A DNA stretch of 22,399 nt from an uncultured Collinsella sp. (GTDB lineage: Bacteria; Actinomycetota; Coriobacteriia; Coriobacteriales; Coriobacteriaceae): contig CAUBMI010000034.1 of NCBI GenBank assembly GCA_958436995.1, forward strand, positions 1 through 22,399, in the 5' to 3' direction. The stretch's first letter is position 1. Each line of letters opens with the position of its first letter. The notes below the pieces were generated by a model, which made no database searches, was not told where the DNA came from, and saw only the letters and a list, made by a program, of their open reading frames with translations. A program made the translations under genes and the position numbers. This document shows positions 9,059 to 15,253 of this stretch, one piece after another.

Positions 9059-10273
9059 ATGGGCGTCACGCCGCCGCCCTGGACGGGTCCGGCGGTGGGC
9101 CTCATGGACCTCGATGCGTTTTTTGCGAGCGTGGAGATGCTCGATCATCCCGAATGGCGCGGAAAGCCGCTCATCGTGGGCGGAGACGCCGATTCGCGTG
9201 GCGTCGTGTCCACGTGTTCGTATGAGGCACGTCGCTTTGGCGTGCACTCTGCCATGGCCTCGGCCGAGGCGCGGCGCTTGTGCCCGCAAGCCATTTGGAC
9301 GCACGGGCACTTTGATCGCTACCGCGAGGTGAGCGCGCAGGTCATGGCGATTCTTGCCGAGGAGACGCCGCGCGTTGAGCGCGTATCCATCGACGAAGCC
9401 TTTATCGATATCACACCGGGTCGCTTTGCGCCCGAAGACCCGCTACTGGTTGCGCGGCGTATAAGCGACCGCGTGGCAGCGCTGGGAGTGACCTGCTCCA
9501 TTGGCGTGGGCTGCAACAAGACGGTCGCAAAGATCGCAAGCGAGCGGGATAAGCCGTTTGGGCTGACCATCGTGCGCCCCGGAACCGAGCAGCGCTTTTT
9601 GGCCGCGCTGCCGGTATCTGCCATGAGCGGCATCGGGCGCTCGGCCGAGGAGCGACTGCGCCGCATGCGCATCTACACGCTCGGCGAGCTGTCACGTTCA
9701 CCGGAATCAACCTTGGCCTCTATTTTTGGCGTCAACGGCGAACGCATGCGCCAGCGTGCGCTGGGACTCGAAATATCCGAAGTAACAAGCCTCGATGAGG
9801 AACGCGAGGTTAAATCCGTGAGCAATGAGCGCACCTTTGCGAAAGATTTGACTGAGCGTGGGGACATCGAAGCGGCGATTGCGCTGTTGGGAGAGTCGGT
9901 TGGACGCCGCCTGCGCCGTCAGGGACTGACGGGCGGCACGGTAACGCTCAAGCTTAAGTATTCGTATGGCAGCGGACGCACGGCGCAGCGGCGGCTTCCC
10001 CACCCCACCGACGATGAGAACATCTTTGTGGCGGTTGCGCTCGAACTGCTCGACAACATCTGGCAGGAAGGCATGCATGTGCGTCTGGCGGGTATCGGGA
10101 TGAGCGACTTTGACCATCAGGGCGGCATCCAGACCGACCTGTTCTGCGAAGTCGACGACCGCGGAGCCCAATCAAGCGACCGTCGCGACCTCTCAGTCGC
10201 GATCGATGCCGTCCGAGACAAGTTCGGCGACACCGCCCTATCTTTCGGCCGCCAATCCCGCTTCAATGATTAA
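9059..10273 (+). CDS. dinB: DNA polymerase IV (Y-family translesion polymerase)
   Basis: This is an error-prone Y-family polymerase that bypasses damaged template bases. The palm begins with LMDLDAFFASVEM, whose first aspartate is the metal ligand (Asp17 from this start); the second acidic pair is in SIDEAFIDIT (Asp112, Glu113). GVGCNKTVAKIASE and the SGIG helix-hairpin-helix segment follow, then the little-finger domain. Near the C-terminus QTDLF fits the beta-clamp-binding motif. An in-frame ATG at 9020 would add 13 residues, but it has no ribosome-binding site and lies at the predicted transcript start. The ATG at 9059 has GAGG 5 bp upstream, so I prefer it. This is the only plus-strand gene, divergent from rpsP and convergent with rsfS. 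Confidence 0.95.
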   Translation: MGVTPPPWTGPAVGLMDLDAFFASVEMLDHPEWRGKPLIVGGDADSRGVVSTCSYEARRFGVHSAMASAEARRLCPQAIWTHGHFDRYREVSAQVMAILAEETPRVERVSIDEAFIDITPGRFAPEDPLLVARRISDRVAALGVTCSIGVGCNKTVAKIASERDKPFGLTIVRPGTEQRFLAALPVSAMSGIGRSAEERLRRMRIYTLGELSRSPESTLASIFGVNGERMRQRALGLEISEVTSLDEEREVKSVSNERTFAKDLTERGDIEAAIALLGESVGRRLRRQGLTGGTVTLKLKYSYGSGRTAQRRLPHPTDDENIFVAVALELLDNIWQEGMHVRLAGIGMSDFDHQGGIQTDLFCEVDDRGAQSSDRRDLSVAIDAVRDKFGDTALSFGRQSRFND

Positions 10274-10280
10274 CCGCCTT

Positions 10281-10328
10281 TGTAAAAATAGAAAGCCGGG
10301 CAGGTGCGGAAAACCGCAACTGCCCGGC
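10281..10328 (-). terminator. Intrinsic terminator after rsfS
   Basis: GCCGGGCAG-G-TGCGG-AAAA-CCGCA-A-CTGCCCGGC (10295-10328) forms a near-perfect 15-bp stem with one mismatch and a 4-nt loop. On the minus strand it is followed by TTTCTATTTTT (10284-10294), so it ends the obgE-nadD-yqeK-rsfS transcript. On the plus strand the bases after the hairpin are not T-rich, so termination of dinB there would be weaker. Confidence 0.88.
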
Positions 10329-10341
10329 GAAATGCGCGAGG

Positions 10342-10374
10342 CTAGCTAAAAGCCCCATATCAAATGAGCCACTA
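10342..10374 (-). repeat. Repeat-like sequence at the rsfS stop codon, related to 2286-2349
   Basis: On the minus strand the sequence from the rsfS TAG onward reads TGGCTCATTTGATATGGGGC then TTTTAGCTA. It aligns with GTAGCTAATTTGGGACGGGGC then TCTTTTAGCTA after ppsR. Arms TGGCTCA and TTAGCTA can pair at 6 of 7 positions (one G-U), around a 15-nt loop, preserving the stem-loop layout of the other copy. Confidence 0.45.
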
Positions 10375-10827
10375 GAGGAGGTCGAGGGGGAGCTGGGGGG
10401 CGTCACCCCAGAGCTTTTCTAGGCGGTAAAAGTCGCGGGCTTCGGGAGTGAAGACATGGACGACAACCGAGCCGTAGTCCATGAGCATCCAGGTCTTCTG
10501 CTCGCGGCCCTCGATGGAGAACGGATGCTCGCCGCAAGCCTCGGCAACCTTCTCCTCGATCTCGTCGACAATCGAATCGACCTGGCGGTTGTTGGTACCG
10601 GTGGCAAGCACAAAGTAGTCGCACACGTCGGAAAGCTCGGTCAGGTCGAGCACCTGCACGTCCTCGCCCTTCTTGTCGTAGGCGGCCTGCGCGGCGGCGC
10701 GGGCGACATCCTCGGCAGCGACACCGCTCGCGGACAGCGAGGCGGCGGTGCGGTCGGACGTGGCAGCGAAACTCTTGTGCTCCACACCTTCAAGAATCTG
10801 CTCGTCAGTCATGGTCTCGTCGGCCAT
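10372..10827 (-). CDS. rsfS: Ribosomal silencing factor RsfS
   Basis: RsfS binds uL14 on the 50S subunit and blocks subunit joining when nutrients are short. The domain begins near residue 35 with VARAAAQAAYDKKGEDVQVLDL, followed by DYFVLATGTNNRQV and the late block WMLMDYGSVVVHVFTPEARDFYRLEKLWGDA, all typical. It carries an N-terminal extension of about 35 residues. The start is ATG at 10827 with AGAAAGAGG 6 bp upstream; a GTG at 10848 is open but less well placed. It follows yqeK and nadD in the common nadD-yqeK-rsfS order, and is followed by a strong terminator. Confidence 0.95.
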   Translation of the reverse strand: MADETMTDEQILEGVEHKSFAATSDRTAASLSASGVAAEDVARAAAQAAYDKKGEDVQVLDLTELSDVCDYFVLATGTNNRQVDSIVDEIEEKVAEACGEHPFSIEGREQKTWMLMDYGSVVVHVFTPEARDFYRLEKLWGDAPQLPLDLL

Positions 10828-10855
10828 GGAATACCTCTTTCTAGACACACCCGAG

Positions 10856-11476
10856 CTAGCGCAGCTGGGCGTAATGGTTGTAAATCGTAATAGCCGTGGG
10901 ATAAAGATAGCGCCCGGACTGGATCACAAAGACCAGACCCTGCGCAAAACAGGAGAAGAACAACTCATCGAGCGAGGACTTCCCCACCATCTTGCGCAGC
11001 GCATGGGCATAGTCGCCGTGACGGTTGGGCTCGATGGCATCTGCCACAAAGACCACCATATCGAGCGGCGTCATGTCGCAGGCACCCACGGTGTGACGGT
11101 CGACAGCCTGGAAAACGGCCGGTGACAGCTCGGGAAAAAGCTGCGGAAGCTCATAGGCGGCAACAGGGCCATGCAAAAGCGGCGTCGCGGCGGAAGGAGA
11201 GCCGGCAACCTTGATGCCATAGTGAAGCGCGCGGGCCACGAGCTCGTCATCGGAAAGAACCTTGTCCCAGTCGTGAATTAAGCCGGCGGCAGCCGCATCA
11301 AAGCGGTCAACGCCGTAGACCTCGGCCAGATGAAGTGCGGTCTCGGCAACACCCAGCGAATGCACATAGCGCTTGCGCTTATCTTTCATGCGAACATCGA
11401 GCAGCTCTTGAATGCGCTTGAGCAGCGCGCGCTCATCGCCCTCAAACTGATCCTCTACCGACAACGTAGCCCCCAT
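10856..11476 (-). CDS. yqeK: HD-domain hydrolase, YqeK family (Ap4A hydrolase)
   Basis: YqeK-family HD proteins hydrolyse diadenosine tetraphosphate symmetrically to ADP. Visible metal-binding residues are the histidine in RYVHSLGV (about 39), the HD pair in LIHDWDK (68-69), the histidine in LLHGPVAA (about 102) and later DRHTVG and DAIEPNR, all as in the family. The length is about 206 residues. The start is ATG at 11476, overlapping the nadD stop by one base (TGATG); a GTG directly before it would give a 4-bp overlap. The gene lies between nadD and rsfS, its usual place in Gram-positive bacteria. Confidence 0.93.
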   Translation of the reverse strand: MGATLSVEDQFEGDERALLKRIQELLDVRMKDKRKRYVHSLGVAETALHLAEVYGVDRFDAAAAGLIHDWDKVLSDDELVARALHYGIKVAGSPSAATPLLHGPVAAYELPQLFPELSPAVFQAVDRHTVGACDMTPLDMVVFVADAIEPNRHGDYAHALRKMVGKSSLDELFFSCFAQGLVFVIQSGRYLYPTAITIYNHYAQLR

Positions 11477-12153
11477 CACTCAAAATCTTCTTGGCCCAAA
11501 TCGGCATATAGCCTGCGCTTGCGAATGTAGCCGAGCACGGACTCGCTCGTAAGATAGCGCACGCTCATGCCGCGGGCAACTCGCTTACGAATGTTCGTCG
11601 AGCTGATCGCCAGCGCCGGAATCTGAATATAGCGCACGTCGAACGGCAGCCCCGACTCTTTGATTCGGGCACGCGCCGTATCGATATCAAAGCCCGGTCG
11701 CGTCGCCGCAATAAAGGTAGCAAGCTCAGCGATTCGTTCGGCATCATGCCAGGTCACAATATCGATAATCGCATCGGCGCCCGTAATAAAGTAGAGCTTT
11801 ACCTGCGGCGGGTAAAAATCGCGAAGGGCATGAAGCGTATCGGCCGTATAGGTTACACCCGGACGGTCAATCTCGAACCGACTCGCCAAAAAGGCCGGGT
11901 TCGCGGCGGTGGCGAGGACCGTCATGGCATAACGGTCCTCGGCAGGCGTAACCGGCTTGTCAAGCTTAAAGGCGGGAGAGCCCGCCGGCATAAAGAGCAC
12001 AGCGTCCAAGTCGAGCGACTCGCGCGCCTGCTCGGCAGTCACCAGGTGCCCGTAATGAATCGGGTCGAATGTGCCGCCCATAATGCCAAGCCGAAACTCC
12101 TTGCCCTCTTTTATGGGCAGCTCGGGCAAACCGATTCCACCGCGCAGCGACAT
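11476..12153 (-). CDS. nadD: Nicotinate-nucleotide adenylyltransferase
   Basis: NadD joins nicotinate mononucleotide with ATP to form deamido-NAD, a late step in NAD synthesis. The nucleotidyltransferase signature GGTFDPIHYGH is at 26-36 and SSTNIR at about 184-189. From the ATG at 12153, three bases after the obgE stop, the protein has 225 residues. That includes some 20 more N-terminal residues than most NadDs. An internal TTG at codon 22 has AAGGAG 7 bp upstream and would give a family-typical N-terminus, so the start is uncertain. It is coupled to yqeK. Confidence 0.95.
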   Translation of the reverse strand: MSLRGGIGLPELPIKEGKEFRLGIMGGTFDPIHYGHLVTAEQARESLDLDAVLFMPAGSPAFKLDKPVTPAEDRYAMTVLATAANPAFLASRFEIDRPGVTYTADTLHALRDFYPPQVKLYFITGADAIIDIVTWHDAERIAELATFIAATRPGFDIDTARARIKESGLPFDVRYIQIPALAISSTNIRKRVARGMSVRYLTSESVLGYIRKRRLYADLGQEDFE

Positions 12154-12156
12154 GGC

Positions 12157-13623
12157 TTACTCGCCCTCCGAGGTCTCGGCATCGTCCGCGGCATCCGCCG
12201 CATCGACAACCTCGACGCCCTCATCCGCAGCATCGGCCACGTCAATGGCCTCAACGGCAACGTCCTCGCCAGCGTCCTCGAGCTCCTCGTACTCCGAGAA
12301 GTCCTCAGCGCCCTCAAAGTCAAAGGCACGCTGGCAAATGCGGACCTCGTCGCCCGCACGGCAACCGGCCTTCTCGAGCGCGTCGTCAACACCCATACGT
12401 GCAAACTTATGCTGCAGGTAAATGACGGCTTCCTCGTTTTCCCAGTCGGTCTGGATGACCATGCGCTCGATGGCACGACCAACCACACGGAAGGCACCGG
12501 GCTCCTCCTGGACAATGCGGAACCGCTTCTCGCGCTGCAGACGGCGGCGCTCCCACTCCTCGTCGCGAAGATCGACCGGCTCATCGGAAACCGCCAGCTC
12601 GGCGCGAAGCTTAGCCACCTGCTCGCCCACGGCAAGCATCAGCGTATTGAGCCCGGCGCCCGTCACGGCGGACACGGCAAAGAACATATGTCCATCGTCG
12701 AGCGCGGCGCGCTTGAGGTCGGCAATCTTGTCGGCCGTGCCCGGCGCATCGCACTTGTTGGCGACAACGATTTGCGGGCGCTCCGAGAGCTCTGCGCCAT
12801 ACTGCTCGAGCTCACGGTTGATGATGCGGTAATCCTCAACCGGGTCGCGATCCTCAAAACCGCCCGTCATGTCGACGACATGCATGATCAGGGCCGTACG
12901 CTCAATGTGGCGCAGGAACTGGTGGCCTAGGCCCTTGCCCTCGCTCGCGCCCTCGATCAAACCAGGAACGTCGGCAACGACGTAAGAATACTCACCGGCA
13001 CGCACCATGCCGAGGTTCGGCACGAGCGTTGTAAACGGATAGTCGGCGATCTTGGGACGGGCGGCACTCATGCGCGCGATAAGCGAGGACTTGCCCACCG
13101 AGGGGAAGCCCACGAGTGCGGCATCGGCCATAAGCTTCATCTCAAGCTCAATCCAGTGCTCCTCGGCCGGTTCGCCCAGCTGAGCGAACGCGGGCGCGCG
13201 GCGCACCGACGTCACAAAGTGCGTGTTGCCCAGGCCACCGGCACCGCCGGGCGCCACGACAACGCGCTCGCCATCGTGCACCAGGTCAGCAATCTCGAAC
13301 ATCGGGGTCTGCGTCTCGGGGTCGAGCTCGCGCACCACGGTGCCCATGGGAACCTTCAGGATCAGGTCCTCGCCGCTCTTGCCGTTACGACGGGCACCCT
13401 GCCCGTGCGTGCCGCGTTCGGCGCGGAAGTGATGCTTAAAGCGGTAATCGATCAGCGAAGACAGCTGAGCATCAGCCTGGATGACGACATTGCCGCCACG
13501 ACCGCCGTCGCCGCCATCGGGGCCGCCCTTGGGGACAAATGCCTCGCGCCTAAACGACATGCATCCGGCTCCGCCGTCGCCGCCGCACACGTTAATGCGG
13601 CTGATATCGGTGAACTGTGACAA
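12157..13623 (-). CDS. obgE: GTPase Obg (CgtA)
   Basis: Obg is an essential ribosome-associated GTPase acting in 50S assembly and stress signalling. Domains in order are the glycine-rich Obg fold (about 1-168, with GGPDGGDGGRGG and GQGARRNGKSGED), the G domain (GFPSVGKSS 172-180, the YPFTT switch near 195, DVPG 218-221, NKCD 289-292, SAV 318-320) and an OCT domain (about 365-437). A tail of about 50 residues rich in Asp, Glu and Ala follows. The start is TTG at 13623, with AGGAGG 8 bp upstream; no ATG or GTG fits the conserved N-terminus. A terminator-like hairpin separates it from rpmA. It heads the obgE-nadD-yqeK-rsfS group. Confidence 0.97.
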   Translation of the reverse strand: MSQFTDISRINVCGGDGGAGCMSFRREAFVPKGGPDGGDGGRGGNVVIQADAQLSSLIDYRFKHHFRAERGTHGQGARRNGKSGEDLILKVPMGTVVRELDPETQTPMFEIADLVHDGERVVVAPGGAGGLGNTHFVTSVRRAPAFAQLGEPAEEHWIELEMKLMADAALVGFPSVGKSSLIARMSAARPKIADYPFTTLVPNLGMVRAGEYSYVVADVPGLIEGASEGKGLGHQFLRHIERTALIMHVVDMTGGFEDRDPVEDYRIINRELEQYGAELSERPQIVVANKCDAPGTADKIADLKRAALDDGHMFFAVSAVTGAGLNTLMLAVGEQVAKLRAELAVSDEPVDLRDEEWERRRLQREKRFRIVQEEPGAFRVVGRAIERMVIQTDWENEEAVIYLQHKFARMGVDDALEKAGCRAGDEVRICQRAFDFEGAEDFSEYEELEDAGEDVAVEAIDVADAADEGVEVVDAADAADDAETSEGE

Positions 13624-13636
13624 CAGAATCGCCTCC

Positions 13637-13682
13637 TACAAAAAGAGGGAGACCCTTGAATCCTAAAACTCAAGTGCCTCCC
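13637..13682 (-). terminator. Terminator-like hairpin between rpmA and obgE
   Basis: On the minus strand GGGAGGCACTTGA (13670-13682) pairs with TCAAGGGTCTCCC (13647-13659) except for one mismatch and a G-U pair, and is followed by TCTTTTTG (13639-13646). This is a plausible intrinsic terminator or attenuator. obgE has no obvious promoter after it, and its ribosome-binding site follows within a few bases, so termination is likely partial. Confidence 0.7.
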
Positions 13683-13707
13683 ACATATGTGCTCTATGAA
13701 GGGTGAA

Positions 13708-13965
13708 TTACGCGTTCGCGAGCGGGCGTACGCTGACCCTGTGCTTGATACCCTTGTGGAACTCAACGGTACCGTCGACCAGCGCGAACAGCGTATCGTC
13801 CTTGCCACGGCCAACGTTCTCACCCGGGTGGATGTGAGTGCCGTGCTGACGGACGAGAATCGTGCCCGTGGTTACCGTCTGGCCGGCATAGCGCTTCGTG
13901 CCAAGGCGCTGACCGCGGGAGTCACGGCCATTACGGGAGGAACCGAGTCCTTTTTTGTGTGCCAT
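13708..13965 (-). CDS. rpmA: 50S ribosomal protein bL27
   Basis: bL27 sits near the peptidyl-transferase centre of the large subunit, with its N-terminal tail reaching toward the tRNA ends. The 85 residues begin AHKKGLGSSRNGRDS and include GENVGRGKDDTLFALVDG, all highly conserved. The start is ATG at 13965 with AGTAGG upstream. There is no N-terminal pro-sequence of the kind removed by the Prp protease in Firmicutes, and no prp gene between rplU and rpmA. It is 33 bp downstream of rplU. Confidence 0.97.
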   Translation of the reverse strand: MAHKKGLGSSRNGRDSRGQRLGTKRYAGQTVTTGTILVRQHGTHIHPGENVGRGKDDTLFALVDGTVEFHKGIKHRVSVRPLANA

Positions 13966-13998
13966 TGTGTATACCTACTCTTTCGTTACGAGTGTAAT

Positions 13999-14373
13999 CT
14001 ACTCGGCGACGGGAGCCTCGGCAACAGCCTCGGCCTCTGCCTTGACAGCCTTCTTGGCGCGGGACGTAGCCTGGACCTTCACGATCTTCAGCTTGGTGAG
14101 CTGCTGACGGTGACCCTTCAGACGACGATAGCGCTTACGCTTGTGGAACTTGAAGACCAGCTGCTTCTCGCCCTTGAACTGCTCAACGATCTGAGCGGTA
14201 ACCTTGGCCTTGGCCAGCTTGTCGGGATCGGTGACGATCTTCTTACCATCGTTGAGGAAGATGACCGGCAGGGTGACCTTGTCGCCCTCATTGCCCTCGA
14301 TCTTCTCGACGGTGATGACATCGTCGGTGGCGACCTTGTACTGCTTGCCGCCCGTGTTAACGATTGCGTACAT
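13999..14373 (-). CDS. rplU: 50S ribosomal protein bL21
   Basis: bL21 is a structural protein of the large subunit that binds 23S rRNA. The conserved start MYAIVNTGGKQYKV places the ATG at 14373, although the frame is open to an ATG seven codons upstream. The core ends with KRYRRLKGHRQQLTKLKI; a tail of about 20 residues rich in Ala and Glu follows. The product is 124 residues, against about 103 in E. coli. A clear promoter lies about 45 bp upstream. It is transcribed with rpmA. Confidence 0.96.
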   Translation of the reverse strand: MYAIVNTGGKQYKVATDDVITVEKIEGNEGDKVTLPVIFLNDGKKIVTDPDKLAKAKVTAQIVEQFKGEKQLVFKFHKRKRYRRLKGHRQQLTKLKIVKVQATSRAKKAVKAEAEAVAEAPVAE

Positions 14374-14415
14374 GTTTACTTGCCCTTCATGCATCAGTTA
14401 GTGCAACAGCCGAAT

Positions 14416-14444
14416 ATAGTAGCAGGCGAAAATACCCCCGTCAA
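14416..14444 (-). promoter_or_regulatory. Promoter of rplU-rpmA
   Basis: On the minus strand TTGACG (14439-14444) and TACTAT (14416-14421) are separated by exactly 17 bp, close to the sigma-A consensus. Transcription would start near 14409, giving a leader of about 36 nt. The -35 box overlaps the stop codon of the DUF2344 gene. Confidence 0.82.
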
Positions 14445-15253
14445 CGAGTATGTGGAGCAAATCCACAAGTTCGCACAGGTATGGGGCTGACGAGTCGGCC
14501 CTCGTCGTCCTCGCATGCTTGATTCTGACGCTCGACATCGTAGGAGCAGATGGTCACGAGGTCTTGCATACCGGTGGAAACAATAGGTGCATCCACGCCC
14601 GGGGTCAAGCCCTGCAACAAAACATCAGCAGCGGAAAGCAAAATTTCCGGACGCATGGAGCCCTCGTTGTCGGCATGGGTGTCGAGCATGAGCACCAGAT
14701 GGTCCGGACGCTCCCCAGCCGTGAGCTCATAGCCCACGAGCGTGTGATCCAAATCCAAGCGCTTGCTCTTTTTGCCGCGCGCGTAGTCGATGCCATGGTC
14801 GGCGCGCAGCGTGTCGATCGCACGACGCACCTCGTCGGCGCTTACGGGCGCCTCGGGATCCAAGTGCAGGTCGATGCGATACGACAGACGCGTGAGCTGC
14901 GCCGTCAACGCCGGCGTGCGCACGTCGATATACGCCGCCTCGATGGGCGCCAGATCGGCCGGTGACGCCGCAGCCAGGCGCCCAAACGCCTCGTCGAGCG
15001 CCACGAACTCGGTCATAAACAGGTCATACCACTCGCAGGTCGACGACGTACCCACCGGTAGCGCCGAAGAGAAGCCCACGCGCATGTGCGGAGAGAAGCC
15101 CTGCGTGACGGCATAGGGAAGTCCCGCACGGCGCACGATGCGCTCAATGGTATGGATTACTTCGAGATGGCCCAGGTACTTAAGGCGATCGCGCTTGCCA
15201 TAGCGAACACGAAGCCTAAAGAGCGTGGGGTTGTCGGTCAGGCGCTCACTCAT
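14441..15253 (-). CDS. DUF2344 / TIGR03936 family protein, radical SAM partner
   Basis: The 270-residue protein matches the DUF2344 (TIGR03936) family by its N-terminal block: RLRVRYGKRDRLKYLGHLEV, then AGLPYAVTQGFSPHMRVGFSSALPVGTSS. The family regularly sits beside, or is fused to, TIGR03960 radical SAM proteins, and its biochemical role is not established to my knowledge. The ATG overlaps the stop of the radical SAM gene by 4 bp (ATGA), so the two are surely made together. The C-terminal 40 residues look variable. No ribonuclease E/G gene follows, although one is often present at this position in other bacteria. The rplU promoter overlaps its stop. Confidence 0.85.
   Translation of the reverse strand: MSERLTDNPTLFRLRVRYGKRDRLKYLGHLEVIHTIERIVRRAGLPYAVTQGFSPHMRVGFSSALPVGTSSTCEWYDLFMTEFVALDEAFGRLAAASPADLAPIEAAYIDVRTPALTAQLTRLSYRIDLHLDPEAPVSADEVRRAIDTLRADHGIDYARGKKSKRLDLDHTLVGYELTAGERPDHLVLMLDTHADNEGSMRPEILLSAADVLLQGLTPGVDAPIVSTGMQDLVTICSYDVERQNQACEDDEGRLVSPIPVRTCGFAPHTR

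Noticed and set aside
14374..14440. L21 leader RNA ahead of rplU
   Set aside because: The promoter leaves a leader of only about 36 nt with no evident structure.
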